In this document: positions 34,821-47,583 of the stretch, one piece after another
Position numbering within the stretch: the first letter of the stretch is position 1
How the letters are laid out: each line of letters starts with the position of its first letter
Assembly (NCBI GenBank): GCA_963662155.1
Contig: OY759270.1
Coordinates: 15,400,509 to 15,464,508 of the forward strand
DNA length: 64,000 bases
Origin: Lamellibrachia columna
Taxonomy: Eukaryota; Annelida; Polychaeta; Sabellida; Siboglinidae
Direction: 5' to 3'
Made by a program: the position numbers and the translations under genes
Notes under the pieces: model-generated
Seen by the model: only the letters and a program-made list of their open reading frames with translations
Told to the model about the DNA's origin: nothing
The model's database searches: none

Positions 34821-34949
34821 GAGCTTGTTGTGCATACAGAACGTGAAGTTACCGTTAGCTCGGACCAACTTCCGTACATTGTATGTCGCCGTCACATCGA
34901 TGGTGCCAATAATGAGAAGGGCTCCCAAGAGCAGCTACCGGTTCCACAT
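34821..34949 (-). pseudogene. Decayed serpin first exon
   Basis: The minus strand from ATG 34949 reads M-W-N-R then a TAG stop, then LLLGALLIIGTIDVTATYNV and KLVRANGNFTFCMHNKL. It is plainly the S2-type exon 1 (S2 reads GAILIIGAIDVTSSYNV, RANGNFAFCMYSK). The in-frame stop and the missing SPF end and donor make it dead. No serpin core exon lies downstream on this strand. Confidence 0.85.
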
Positions 34950-35600
34950 GGCTGAGTCCGTCTAAAATTGTAGCAAATATAATAAGAATAAGCGTTGTCG
35001 TTGTTGTTATCCTTTGGCGCGCGCGCACACGCCTACACGCACAATCACTGTGTGTGCGAGTGCGTCGCAAAGCATCACTGTTGTATGCTGTGAAGCAGAC
35101 GTTTGTGCATTGTGTACATGTAATGTAACTTAGATGACTTACTGTGGTTTTAGTTACAGTTCTACACATCGATATTTTAAAAAGTTGACAATGTCAAATT
35201 GTCCTAAAACAATGTATTTGCTTTGGCAGGAGAAACGTGATTTACATTCTGAACAGAATTGCAAAACAGATTCACACTGAAACTTAACTCGACAAAAATG
35301 CTAGCAATAATGTATGCACAATGCATCCGTCAATGTAATTGCACGTTCAGTAATTCCTGTTTCTTCATAAATTATGTTTCTTGGTCTACGTTAAGTTTCG
35401 TAGCAATAAGATACACATTTTAATTACGTAACACAAGGATCGAACTGCGCACGCGCCATAGCCAGATGTCGAACATATTCTGAAGAACAAAAACACAAAG
35501 ACACAAGCACACACAAATACACACACGAACACACGTGCGCACCTACACCTACATACACACACGCATGTGCGCACGTACACAAACACATAAATGCAACTGT
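34950..35600. repeat. Left arm of an inverted duplication of the S2 upstream region
   Basis: 35115-35165 and 35425-35560 are reverse complements of parts of 40060-40480 ('gatcgaactgcgcacgcgcc', 'catagccaga', 'gaagaacaaaaacacaaaga', 'ctacacatcgatatt'). With 34821-34949 versus exon 1 of S2, this marks an inverted copy of the S2 5' region. The two arms flank the LINE and the 48-bp minisatellite. Confidence 0.7.
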
Positions 35601-36640
35601 GTACGTGCGCGCACATACTATTGTTGCGCTTATGCTGGTGTACGAGAGGTGCAACTGCTTGCAACGTAACACTGTAACACTGTTACACTGTAACACTGTA
35701 ACGCTGCACTGTTTAGTCTTCTCTCTGCAACTGCTTGAAACATAACACAGAAACACTTCACGTAACACAATCTATTTCGCATCTTGAACGTTCTTCATCT
35801 TTTGTCTTTATGTCCAGAAAAATGTGTTCATATTATTTCGTCGCAGGTATCGTTGTCATCAGATGCACGGTAAAAATAAGGTTAACAAATGGTTTCTTAT
35901 GTTTTAGTGTCGGTAAGAATTTGAGGGGAATTAGTAAGTCTTGCGGTTACATTTATTTTGTTTGAAGGTGGATGACACGTTGTGATTGTATATTCTTTTC
36001 CAAATGTTGTGCTGACTATGTAAGTTTGGTAACTGTGCTGTGCTTGTATCAATGTATGTATCAAGATATATACAGCTAGACGCACAACACTGTGTGAATT
36101 TTTTTTCAGTAATAAAATAAAAACGAATTTGCTCCGATTTTCGAGGTGAAATCACCTGACAAACTATTAGATAAGTTTATCTTTGGTAAAACCTTAATTG
36201 AAGTGAAAATGGAAACTCTAAAAACTGACGAATCGAACAAAAAGTAAAACGAGTGAGTTCCTATTCGTTGACCATGTCTGAAACCAAAGTGTTTTGTTGA
36301 CTTTGGAATAGGTATTGACGTTGACATTGATAATTTATGCAATTCACTTGGTAAAAGCAGCTGAAATATATGTGGTAGCTTGTTTCATAAAATCTATAAC
36401 ATTTCAATATATGTAACAAAATAAGGTTTCTCGTTAGACGTGTTAAGATGGAACCATAAAAAATCTGTAATTAAGTGTGGCCATGTTGTTTGTTTTAAGA
36501 TATACAAACAGTGTCGGATTAACCTTGGTTTAAGTGAAACATTCGTACCAAGCCACCAATCCACAAAAAGTGGAGTGGACCCACAAAATCAATCACATTC
36601 CATATGATTAGCTGCTTAGAGTCTTTCATCGCTTCCCTTG
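35601..36640. other. Intergenic sequence with no gene seen
   Basis: A short 'gtaacact' tandem lies at 35665-35705. Otherwise no feature was recognised. Confidence 0.5.
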
Positions 36641-36644
36641 AATC

Positions 36645-37180
36645 GGTGTTTGTCATTGTATGTTGTATGTTCGTGTTTGTATGTGTATATTGTAGGTTCG
36701 TCATTGCATGTTGAATGTTCGTGTTTGTCATTGTATGCTGTATGTTCGTGTTTGTAAGTGTATATTGTATGTTCGTCATTGCATGTTGAATGTTCGTGTT
36801 TGTAAGTGTATATTGTATGTTCGTCATTGCATGTTGAATGTTCGTGTTTGTCATTGTATGTTGTATGTTCGTGTGTGTATGTGTATATTGTAGGTTCGTC
36901 ATTGCATATTGAATGTTCGTGTTTGTCATTGTATGTTCGTGTTTGTAAGTGCATATTGTATGTTCGTCATTGCATGTTGAATGTTCGTGTTTGTCATTGT
37001 ATGTTGTTTGTTCGTGTTTGTCATTGTATGTTATATGTTCGTGTTTATCATTGGACGTTATGCGATCGTGTTTGTCATTGTATGTTGTATATGCGTGTTT
37101 GTCATTGTCTGTTGTGCGTTTGTGTTTCTCATTGTATGTTATGTGTTTGTGTTTGTCATGTTCTATTGTTTACAACAATC
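36645..37180. repeat. 24/48-bp minisatellite, imperfect
   Basis: 'cattgcatgttgaatgttcg' + 'tgtttgtaagtgtatattgt' + 'atgttcgt' is a 48-bp unit (starts at 36777 and 36825), itself two diverged 24-bp halves. The period is multiple-of-three, so frames stay open on both strands. Confidence 0.88.
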
Positions 37181-37224
37181 TATGAATGTTTATGTATTAA
37201 CATAGTTGAATAAACGTTATGCCA

Positions 37225-37280
37225 TGGGTTTACCTCCATGAGGTTACCTCCATGGGGTTACCTCCATGGGGTTACCTCAC
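37225..37280. repeat. Short 15-bp tandem repeat
   Basis: About four copies of 'ggttacctccatggg'. Confidence 0.85.
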
Positions 37281-37547
37281 CTACCATTGTCAATACCACG
37301 CGTCTCGATATTCGTCTTTCACGCACTCTGTATTCTTCTTCTTCTTCCATTTGAGCTCAGGACTCTAGGTTAGCCACATATAAATGTGGCTAGAGTATTT
37401 TCGAGCTGTGATCACTATTGCGTGGGAGCGGGTAATGTAATGCCGGTTCGGGTCCGTTTTAGTCAGTATATGTCGCGTCTGCGTAGTTAGGCAATAATTT
37501 AGTGCATGAGCTATATGATATATAATAATAAGGACTGTATAATTGTT

Positions 37548-39917
37548 CTATGTTGGCATGGTGAGAAGGCATTGTCTAAACCTTTCTACTGACGGTTGGC
37601 TAACTAATTCGTGTGTGCTATTGTTCCATAGTCTGATGGCGCTGGGAAAGAATGAGGATTTGTAGGCGTCGACGCGGGTGAAAGTCTGGTAAAAGCGATA
37701 AGTGCTGCCTCTGGTGCGTGTTGGTGCGGCGGCTAGTGACTTCGTTGTCACATCAACCAGTTTGTGGTTGATGCGGTACAGCATCATCAACTTGGCATCG
37801 GCTCGTCTTCTCTCTAGTGACTTCCATTCCAAACTATCAAGCATGTTCCCTACGCTGCTGCGTCGCCGGTAGTCGTTCATTACGAAGCGGGCTGCTTGCC
37901 TCTGGACATTCTCAACTGCCTTGGTGTACTTTTTTGGTGGATGGGTCCCATACAGTCGACGCATACTCCACAATAGGCCTTACAAAGGTCTGGTAACACC
38001 GCGATTTGATGGCTTGGGGGCAGCTGCTGATGTTGCGCTGTAAGAAAGCCCTGGTGTTGTTGGCCTTCTTTGTTATGTTGTCGATGTGGTCATTCCATCT
38101 TAACTTCCTGTCGATGGTTACTCCAAGGTACTTGGCGCCAGTGACCTCCTTCAGAGCTTTCCCATGGATCGAGTAGCAGCTGACTACTTTCTTCTTCCTT
38201 CTGTTGGTGATTATGATAATCTCGCACTTGTCTGGGTTGAACTCCATCAACCAGTCTGCCTCCCATTTCTGCAACCTGTCGATGTCATCTTGTAATGTAT
38301 CTGCGTCAGCTGTTGCGTTGATGTTCCGGTACAGGAGGCAGTCATCAGCAAATAGACGTGCGGTAGAGGATACTTGGTCCGGGAGGTCATTGATGTAACA
38401 CAGGAAGAGGATGGGGCCGAGGACTGTGCCCTGTGGAACGCCTGAGGTGACAGCAGCTGTAAATGATCTTTTACCTTCGAGGACTACTTCTTGGGTACGG
38501 TTACTCAGGAAGCTTTGGATCCAGTCCAGTGTATTTCCTCGCACGCCGTAATGACGTAATTTGGCTGCCAGGTGGGGATGAGACACTTTATCAAATGCTT
38601 TAGAGAAATCCAGCAGCACAGCGTCGATCTGTCCAGCATCATGTAGGCTCTTGGCTAGATCATCAACTGTTTGGATAAGCTGGGTTTCGCAAGATCTATG
38701 TTTGCGGAAGCCATGCTGATAGTCAGTTAGTATGTTGAGGTTTTCCAGGTGGTCCATGAAGTTGCTGTGTATGATGTGCTCCAGAGTTTTGCAGGAAATG
38801 CTCGTTAGAGAGATAGGTCTGTAGTTTGATGGTGAACCTCTATCTCCCTTCTTGTAGACTGGAATAACCCAAGCATGTTTCCAATCTACCGGCACGGTGC
38901 CTTGATCAAGGGATGATTGGTAGATGAGCGTCAGTACTGGTGCAATCTCAGCGGCATAGTCTTTCAGGCGCCTGGCAGGAATCGCATCAGGTCCAGTGGC
39001 TTTATGGGGTTTAACTGCTTCGAGGAGTTTTCTCACGCCAGTTTCACATACTGTGATATCTGGCAAGACACTGTATTTGCAAGTTCCAAGGTTCGGCACG
39101 TTAATCTTGCCTCCTTTCGTGAAGACCGATGAGAATTGGGTGTTAAGAATATCAGCTTTAGTCTGGCTGTCGCTGTGGACAATGCCATTCTTGCTTTTCT
39201 TGCTTGCTTTTGATGAAAGACCAAAACTTCTTCAGATTGCCCCCATTCTGGTTGCTTTCTCCTATCATGGAGTTAAAGTATTGGTAATACGCCTTGCGGC
39301 ACTCTGATTGAACAAGCTTCTTTGTGGCCCGGTATTTTGCTATGTCCTGGTCAGACTTGGTTCGCTGGGCCTTCTTGTAGCATATCTTTTTCTTTCTAGA
39401 CAGGTTTCTTATCTTGCCGTTGGCCCATGGCTGATTGTAGCGCTGGGAAGACAGTTTTGTTGGAACGTGATTGGCCAATACGCTTTGGCATTTGGCTGTA
39501 AATAATGCCCACAATGTTTCCACAGGTGTGTCCGGGTTGTATCGGGTTTGCATCTCTTCGGCAAAAGCAGCTAGATCTTCCTTGATCAGTTCAGTGTCTG
39601 CTTTCTTCCATATGTGGATCTTCCTCTGGACAGGTCTTTGTCTTTTTGGTACGATGTCCGAGTTTACGTAGACCCCTGGTATTGGCTCGCATCTGTTGAC
39701 GAGGGAAGGTCGATTTGTTAGGAAGACATCTAAGGTATTGTGAAGTCTTGTCGGGAAAGTGACCATCTGTGATAAGCCCAGCATGGCAAATGTGTCAATG
39801 AAAAGTTCATTTATCTGTTTAGTGTACTGATGTTTCGATATGGTGTTTGTTTGCCAATTGACGTCTGGGAGGTTTGTGTCTCCTGCAATCCACAGGGGGC
39901 TGTTTGGGAATTTGCCC
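37548..39917 (-). mobile_element. 5'-truncated non-LTR retrotransposon (CR1/Jockey-like LINE), degraded
   Basis: Read on the minus strand, the element opens inside the endonuclease (GDTNLPDVNW, near 39880), continues through TFPTRLHNTLDVFLTNRP, then the linker to reverse transcriptase. RT marks: NYRPISLTS, GFRKHRSCETQL, LDFSKAFDKVSH, SGVPQGTVLGPILF, LFADDCLLY and KYLGVTID. The C-terminal part has VQRQAARFV and a typical LWN motif. Two frameshifts are evident: one near 39187-39215 between the endonuclease part and RT, and one in an A-run at 37927-37939 (one A too many), just after WDPSTKK. It ends with a stop near 37548. The 5' end stops at a G-run near 39917. It is therefore immobile, but its RT block is otherwise open for about 390 codons, so the copy is fairly young. 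Confidence 0.9.
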
Positions 39918-41064
39918 CCCCCCCCCTCCCGTCCTCCCGCATTGTTTATCCGATACTGGACATAAACGTCGACCTAAGTCAGTTATATATACTTTTCTAT
40001 TCATATCATTTTCGGACTACAGTACTGCCAGAAAGTCATGGGTGCAGCGACTTGTTCAGAGGTGTTATGCGCGCGTTCGTGTGTGCGCGCGCTTGTGTGT
40101 GGGGGGATGGGGTGCGTGTGTGGGGGAGGGGGCGCGTGTGTGTGGGGGGATGGGGCGAGTGTGTGTATTTATGTGTGCATGTGTCTTTGTGTTTTGTTCT
40201 TCATAATAAGTTCTGGCTATGGCGCGTGCGCAGTTCGATCCTTGTCTTACAGTAATTAATATGTCTATATAACTGGCATATTTAGTCACATGTAATATAT
40301 GTGTCTTAAAGGCGGCTTACTAAAAATTTTGCCGTTCTGTTCATGATGTAAATCAAGCTTCTACTGCCAAAGCAATTACACTTTTATTTTACATCTTTTT
40401 AGAATATCGATGTGTAGAAATGTAACTAAAACCGTCTTCAATTAAATAATTTTAGTTACATTACATGTGCAAAATACTCAAACATCTGCTGCTTAGCTTT
40501 ATACTGCAGTGACGTTGTCGTTTTGAGTTTCGAATTGACGGTATAACAAATGGGTAATCTCAATGAAATGCTTGTTTGCGTGTATATATTTGTATTTGGT
40601 CGAGACTATACCTTGAAATTCTACCTGTGTAAACTGTACGTTGCGTCGATGCGTCCATTGAATGTCGCGTCTTGTGAAATCGAAAAACGCAATTCAAGTC
40701 GATGTAGAGTACATGTCTATGATCAATATGCAATCATACAACATGCGGAAGTCGTGATAAATGTTGTTAAATGTTATTCACGTACATATTTCTAACTTGT
40801 ATTATCTTACCATGGCAAATAGTACCTGCGTGGTCTGCCACACTCCTTATCTCAGCAAGTAATCGCCAGATGGCAACATATGGTGTACCATTTCTGAGTT
40901 ATGGAAGTGGCCCGTATTACCAATAGGCTTATATTAAAGAACCTTCCCCTACATTATATTTGAACGACTTGTATTGTGACAACGACGAAAACAACACAGT
41001 AACGGCACTAACGAAATAGGCATGTTGTTATATTCGTTCGTTGTTTTGACAGTCGGACTCAGCC
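39918..41064. other. Upstream region of serpin S2, right arm of the inverted duplication
   Basis: Contains a G/T-rich simple tract (40075-40195) with GTGTGTGGGGGGATGGGG-type repeats and the sequences matched in inverse orientation at 34950-35600. A 'ttgttttgacag' 3' splice-site-like sequence ends 10 bp before the S2 ATG, consistent with an upstream non-coding exon. No other gene seen. Confidence 0.5.
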
Positions 41065-42693
41065 ATGCGAAACCATTTGATATTCCTGGGAGCCATTCTC
41101 ATCATTGGCGCCATCGATGTGACGTCATCGTACAACGTATGGAGATTGGCCCGAGCGAACGGCAACTTCGCCTTCTGCATGTACAGCAAGATCATCCAAG
41201 GCGAGGCTGGAAAGAATGACTTTTTCTCTCCATTCAGGTAAGAATATATTGTTTGTCTACTGAAGCTTTTGTATAGCATGTCGAATATTTGCTTCGTGCC
41301 AACACATAACTTATGCATACATTGGCGTGTGTTTAATTGTATTGGGCAACGCAACGAACTATGTACGCGACGGGCGTTATATCATGAGATATCATGCGTG
41401 TGAATAATATTTACAAGTTTTTTTGGAATTAAGTGCTGCCAAAATGTTGTGATATTAAGGTATATTCCCAATTGGCGTGTTCCAGTGATTCGCCCGACGA
41501 ACAAAGGCAATAACCTTAGAAAGTTGAAAGCGTTACGTCATGTTTAACAATATACTACAAGTCAAGAACATGTGTTTATTTGATAGTATCGCTTCTGCTA
41601 CGTGTATTGCGATGACTAGTAACACAGCTGCTGTTCATGTTATGCTGTTCGTTGTTATTTCAGCGTGTCGACAGCTCTTGCGATGACGTACGCCGGAGCC
41701 CGCGGTCAGACAGCCAGAGAGATGTGTCGAGTGCTCGGATTCTGTCCACTGAAGTTTAACGTCCACGCTATGTTCCGTTCTACCCTCGGTTCAATGAATG
41801 CTGCCCAAGACCAATACACTCTGGCTTTGGCTAACGGGATCTTCGTTGATGAAAACCTTAGCATACGTCTATCGTTTCGCAGTTTCTTAGCCAAGTACTA
41901 CTCCGCCGGCTTCAAGGTGCTCGATTTTCACGGCGACTCAGAAGGAACCGCCGGTTACATCAATGAGTGGGTCGAAGACAGGACCAACGATAAAATAAAA
42001 GATATCGTATCTAAAGAAATCATCGACTTGGCCAATATGGCGTTGGTGAACGCGATCTACTTTAAAGGACAATGGAAGTGTCCGTTCAACCCCGACATAA
42101 CAAGAACCGCGATGTTCCAAATGTCTAGCGATGAGGAGGGCCCAGTTAAAATGATGATTCAGACCGCCCGATTCAGGTATTCACTGAACCGCCGTCTGGA
42201 TTGTCAGATCCTGGAGCTGCCGTACTGTGGCGACAGACTCGCCATGTACATCCTGCTGCCAACGAGGACGGACGGTCTGGCTTCGTTGGAGAGAAAGCTC
42301 ACCTTCAATTCCGTCAACTCAGCGTTGACCAAGTTGCGTCGCCGGAGACTGTCCGTGGCAGTTCCTGTATTCGAGATGACCGTCGACCAAAACTTACCGG
42401 ACGTACTGAAGGCGATGGGAATGAAACTTGCTTTAACTCGCGCCGCCGACTTCAGTGGCATCAGCTTCGGACTGTTTATAACAGATGTTATCCACAAGGC
42501 GTTCATTGGAGTGGACGAGAAAGGTACAGAAGCTGCCGCAGCAACTGTTGTATTGTTGGGACGTGGAACACCAATTCCTCCCTTAGACCAGGACTTCGCA
42601 GCAGATCATCCGTTCGTATTCCTGATTCGCGACAACAAGACCGGATCGATCTTGTTCCTCGGGCGTTTCGTGAGACCCCCGCCAGGAGAATAA
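41065..42693 (+). CDS. Serpin S2, secreted protease inhibitor, two coding exons
   Basis: Exons 41065-41237 and 41664-42693 give 400 residues. The signal peptide is MRNHLIFLGAILIIGAIDVT; exon 1 ends KNDFFSPF. The donor is CAG|GTAAGA, the acceptor TTTCAG|C, and the phase-2 junction makes SPFSVSTALAM. Core marks are NAIYFKGQWKCPF, hinge EKGTEAAAAT and signature FAADHPFVFLI with GSILFLGRFVRP, ending in PPPGE. The loop reads VVLLGRGTPIPP, so P2-P1-P1' is R-G-T by the standard count, very like S1. Asp in NDFF replaces the usual Val of the paralogues. Tandem partial duplication of its 3' half follows directly. Inhibitory function is expected from the hinge; the substrate is unknown. Confidence 0.93.
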
Positions 42694-43156
42694 GAATTGT
42701 CACGGACGTCTCGTGAATCTTTTCGAAATCCAACAAACAGCACAACAGCCAACTGGGAGAGTGACGTGTCATACATTATCTGAAGCCCCTGGACATTCAA
42801 ACCAATAACTCTAGTTTATGAATAGTACAGCTGCCTTCCAAATCGGTGGTTGACGAGATACACTCACATATATTTGTTTATAAACAAACTAACCTAGGTC
42901 ACGTGTCGTACAGCCTACTCGCCAAACTACCTCGCCAGCAGAAGAAGAACTACCTTCCACAATTCACGTCTTGAAATGTTGTTGAAAGAACGAAGACAAG
43001 TTAACGTCATAGTTGCGTGAATATGAAAATTGTAAAATCAAAATAAACAGAGAAATCAACCCGTTGAAATATTGTCAATATTAGGCAAAATTATAAAACG
43101 AATGCAGATTTTGGATTCTGTTTGTTTTGTTTCTGTGCTATAATGTGATATGTGCA

Positions 43157-43162
43157 AATAAA
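43157..43162 (+). promoter_or_regulatory. Candidate polyadenylation signal of serpin S2
   Basis: AATAAA in 'gcaaataaaatatg', conserved in the duplicated 3' flank near 44435. An earlier AATAAA at 43042 is an alternative. Confidence 0.4.
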
Positions 43163-43363
43163 ATATGATGGTTTGCCGTGCCACTCAGTCTTTGTTCCAT
43201 CTCTCGTAACGTTTATGTGCACGAATGCATCCGGGTGAATATAGTATTTGTAACTGCACAAACAACACAATTCCACTTCAAATTTTACGACTTCCTTTTA
43301 CCGGTGGAGCAAGGCACCATACAAATGTCATTATAAGCCAGCTAGAGTATTATGTATGTATGT

Positions 43364-43374
<11 letters not shown>

Positions 43375-43406
<32 letters not shown>
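43375..43406. repeat. (CA)/(TA) tract at the tandem-duplication junction
   Basis: A short CACACA then TATATA run sits exactly between the end of the first S2 3' unit and the start of the second. Confidence 0.9.
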
Positions 43407-43408
43407 CT

Positions 43409-44042
43409 TCAAGCGACAATGGAAGTGTCCGTTCAACCTTGAAATAACAAGAACCGCGATGTTTAAAATGTCTACCGATGAGGAGGGCCCAGTTATAATG
43501 ATGATTCAGACCGCCCGATTCAGGTATTCACTGAACCGCCGCCTGGATTGTCAGATCCTGGAGATGCCGTACAAGGGAGACAGATTATTCATGTACATCC
43601 AGCTGCCAACGAGGACGGGCGGTCTCTGGCTTCGTTGGAGAGAAAGCTCACCTTCAATTCCGTCAACACAGCGTTGACCAAGTTGCGTCGCCGGAGACAG
43701 TCCGTGGCAGTTCCTGTGTTCGAGATGACCGTCGACAAAAAATTACCGAACGTACTGAAGGCGATGGGAATGAAACTTGCGTTCACTCGCGCCGCCGATT
43801 TCAGTGGCATCAGCTCCGGACTGTTTATAACAGATGTTATCCACAAGGCGTTCATTGGAGTGGACGAGAAAGGCACAGAAGCTACTGCAGCAACTGTTGT
43901 ATTATTGGGATGTGAAACACAAATTCCTCCCTTAGATCAGGACTTCGCAGCAGATCATCCGTTCGTATTCCAGATTCGCGACAACAAGACCGGGTCGATC
44001 TTGTTCCTCGGGCGATTCGTGCGACCCCCGCCAGGAGAATAA
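43409..44042 (+). pseudogene. Serpin S2 tandem half-copy, frameshifted
   Basis: It starts within the S2 core exon equivalent (FKRQWKCPFN; S2 has FKGQWKCPFN) right after the TA tract, so signal peptide, SPFS motif and half the core are missing. Two extra bases in 'ggtctctggcttcg' (43621-43630; S2 'ggtctggcttcg') shift the frame. The C-terminal half is otherwise complete: EKGTEATAAT, VVLLGCETQIPP, FAADHPFVFQI, and the PPPGE end. The loop Arg of S2 has become Cys. A non-functional duplicate. Confidence 0.9.
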
Positions 44043-44616
44043 GAATTGTCACGGACGTCTCGTGAATCTTTTCGAAATCCAACAAACTGCACAACAGCCA
44101 TTTGGCAGAGTGGCGTGTCATACATTATCTGAAGCCCCTGGACATTCAAACCAATAACTCTAGTTTCCGAATAGTACAACTGCCTTCCAAATCGGTAGTT
44201 GACGAAATACACTCACATATATTTTTTTAAAACAAACTAACCTAAGACACCTGTCGTACAGCCAACTCGCCAATCTATCTCGCCAGCAGAAGAAGAACTA
44301 CTTTCCACAATTCAGGTCTTTCAACAGAGAAATCAACATGTTGTAATATTGTCAATATTAGGCAAAATTATAAAACGAATGCAGATTTTGGATTCTGTTT
44401 GTTTTGTTTCTATGCTATAATGTGATTTGCGCAAATAAAATATGATGGTATGCCCTGCTAATCAGTCTTTGTTCCATCTCTCGTAACGTTTAAGTGCACG
44501 AATGCACCCGTGTGAATATAGTATTTGTAATTGCATAAACAACACAATTCCACTTCAAATTTTACGACTTCCTTTTACCGGTGGAGCAAGGCACCATACA
44601 AATGTCAGTATAATCC
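44043..44616. repeat. Duplicated 3' flank of S2
   Basis: Tracks 42694-43343 with small deletions, ending at 'ggcaccatacaaatgtca' in both. This defines a direct tandem duplication of roughly 1.2-1.3 kb. Confidence 0.9.
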
Positions 44617-45550
44617 AGCGACGAAAGATACATTTTTATTTTTATATTCACACAATGTTCACCCTTTTTACGAACAATCGAATTACCCTTTGTTGCTATC
44701 ATGCACAATTGTTCCTAACCCTAAGCAAACACTTACGAACAATCGTTCACAACGTCATGAGTCCATATTCAATTTCAAGGGTTGGATTCCAAAAAGTCAT
44801 CAGCATTAAAAAGTGCCAATGCATAGTGGATAGTTTATGTATCCTGAAATGTCGTTAATACTGTAGTATTGGCAGTCATATAATAACTACCTAGTTATAT
44901 AATCCGGATAATGTTTTCGCAAGGAAATTTATAATATATATATTATAAATTTGGTTGATGATGATGAATAATTGTTAATGTCATATACATCTATATATAT
45001 ATATTACTGTTAATGACCAAAGCGTTATAATTCAAGTACTCCTTTGACGACAAAATGAATGTAATCATGGGTAGAATGTTGTTATGTTTCCATGTAATGT
45101 ATATTACCAGAGAATAAATGGTGTTTCGTATGTATGGCAGTAAATCTAAACCAGTTTCATATGTCATTAAATAGGATTTGGTCCAAGTACCAAATGTCAA
45201 ACGATCACAAAATAATAGCAATACTGTTACGTCCAGATATGGGAAGGAGATCCGTCAAAAGGTCAGTTACAGTGGAATTGCCCCTGAATTAAAAAACAAA
45301 CATAATGTATTTATAAAACGAATAATCTAGATAAGAATACGTGTCATAGTTATTTGACGAAACAATAGACTGCCAGGAATCTACGACAAAGGAATATAGC
45401 GATAGTGTGATTGTCTACGTGGTTGCGATGTTGGATAGTAGCGTTGTGTTGTTTATTGCGTTTGACACGGTCTGCGTCGTAAATTTCGGTACACGGAAAA
45501 TACTAGTGTCCTACGTTGTCATGATATGTCAGCCATGTCAGGAGAGAACT
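44617..45550. other. Intergenic sequence with no gene seen
   Basis: AT-rich with a short palindromic TATA stretch near 44930-44950. No gene recognised. Confidence 0.5.
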
Positions 45551-45558
45551 AAAGTAGT

Positions 45559-45686
45559 CAGGGCGTTTTTTATCGCATTTTCACTGGGGGGGCAATGTCC
45601 CAAAAGGGCACTCCTAATGGTTAAAAAGGGCAGTTTACGCATTATTAATGATTATTTACATAACCCTTAGGAATGTTTGAAAGCTT

Positions 45687-45736
<50 letters not shown>

Positions 45737-47583
45737 TGTATGTATATATATATATCTATATATATATATATATATGTCAGTGTCTTTTCTTATCCATATG
45801 GTTGCACACTGACGGCTGCATCTCGGTATAACGTTAATGTTACATTTATATCCCATAATTTTTTTATTGCAAACTTGCAAGTCAGTACGTTTGACAGTCG
45901 TCTCAATTTTACTAGACGAGCCCCGTTTCGCGGGTGAATTTCCTAATGAATTCACGCTGCCCGTAGATATCCCAATCTGGAGCCCCGCATCTTCTGGTCT
46001 TCTCCAGGAATTTGACGACAGCAGGTCGAGGGTTAAAGTAGGCGGTGCCCACACCATTCAGTGCCACCATGAGGCAGACGTTTCTCGTGTCCTCACCCAT
46101 GCTGGTGCGGTGATTGTCGACAACGAGGTTGTGGTGGCTCACGATCCTTTCGGTCTGCATAGAGTGTGGACTCATGCAACCCAGAGATGCCAACACTTTC
46201 TGAACTGAACCTGTGGTGACTGGCAGAAGTTGCCGCAATCTGACAGTCATCTTACAACCGAGATCACAGCCATCAGGCAGGAACGGCACATTCAACATGT
46301 TCTCCCATTGCTCGGCTGCCCCGTCCGCAAAGTCAGAAGCCTCGTCTGGAAAAAGACGCCTGACTACACGCACGCCATGCTCAACGAATGATCCCAGGTT
46401 GCGTGATATCACCAACCCCTTCATGTCTTTGATGACGTCCTCCTGCTCCGGGTGCATGCGTTCAGAGAGGTATTCGTGGGATGCTTGCACGACCTCCAGC
46501 CTGATTGCTCGTGCTCGTCGAGGAAACCGACGGAATTCGACTTATATTTATGGCAAGCCGTACAGACAATCGTTTTTAATTTTACCACTTTGTTCCAAGT
46601 ATGTCAACCTTTTTATCAACCAGGCTTGACATAGCGCTTTATAAAACACATACACATATATTTGCATTGAATATATAATGTTAATGTAGTAAATATTTTT
46701 TCTCGTATGTTTAATTTTTTTATTATTCCTACTTTTATGACAAGACTAGCTTGCCATACATCTACCACAAAAAAGGCTATTATTGTCACGTGGCCAAGAA
46801 CGAGACATGCGTCAGCAGACGCTCAATAATAATTTCTGGTAAGCATGCAAAGTCGGTTTTTTATCAAGGTATGTATATCATAAATGTGTTCCATGTCATA
46901 TTATATATAAAAATATATTTTGCTCAGACAAGACTCTGTATGGTTATTGTTGTAAACAGACGCTGTGACGTCTCTAACGCGATATCAAGCGAGATTTCAA
47001 TGGATCGAAAACTGGCGTGGGTCGAAAACTGTATCGGTAACTAAACTGTACGAAGAAGCCATTCGGCAAAACGTCACTGTTATTGCTATGATGCTATTAC
47101 ATTCCTCACTTCCTGTCGCATGCATTAACATAAACACTCCATAACTCGGGTACTACTGCCTATGTCCATGATATTGCCATTATTCTTCGACTTTCGAGTC
47201 CAAAGTAAACCTCACCATTCGAGACGCATCGAACATGAAAATGGTAACATGAAAATAGTAACCTGGCATCTAGTTATGGAACAGGACATATAAAGCCTTT
47301 TTTGAAAATGTAAGATTCCCCTCTGAGCCATATCAATAAATTTATCTTTTGCAGACATATTGCACTTCTTTAACTTTGGTACTTTCTTGATTTTGCCACC
47401 AATAAAAATTAAATAAATCACACTAACAAAAAGAATACAAATTATGACCTACATTAATACAAGGGGCTGGTTAAGGAGAATGGGGGCACGCATTGGGGGG
47501 CAAGTTGGTTTGACTGGGGGGGGGCAAATGAAAGGGCTGGGGGGGCATTGCCTCCCCCACTTTGTATGTTAAAAAACGCCCTG
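45559..47583 (-). mobile_element. hAT-type DNA transposon, 2,025 bp, with perfect target-site duplication
   Basis: The element begins CAGGGCGTTTTTTA (45559-45572) and ends with its exact reverse complement (47570-47583). Further imperfect similarity runs inward (G-run, then 'gcaatg'). It is flanked by the 8-bp direct repeat AAAGTAGT at 45551-45558 and 47584-47591. An 8-bp duplication and CAG-type ends are the hallmark of hAT elements. Inside is a reverse-strand hAT C-terminal fragment (45912-46490) and a TA/TATG tract (45687-45775). Most of the transposase is missing, so it is a non-autonomous deletion derivative. Confidence 0.9.
45912..46490 (-). pseudogene. hAT transposase C-terminal fragment
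   Basis: About 192 codons are open on the minus strand, with upstream continuation stopped by TAA near 46540. The end reads MQTERIVSHHNLVVDNHRTS, then LMVALNG and FNPRPAVVKFL. This matches the C-terminal dimerisation region of hAT-like proteins, where an SxxxER box precedes 'DxRxS' and a 'VALN ... DPRPAV'-like tail. The catalytic first two thirds are absent. Confidence 0.7.

Noticed and set aside
36519..37213. Cys/Val-rich frames in the 36.6-37.2 kb region
   Set aside because: Explained by the 24/48-bp minisatellite.
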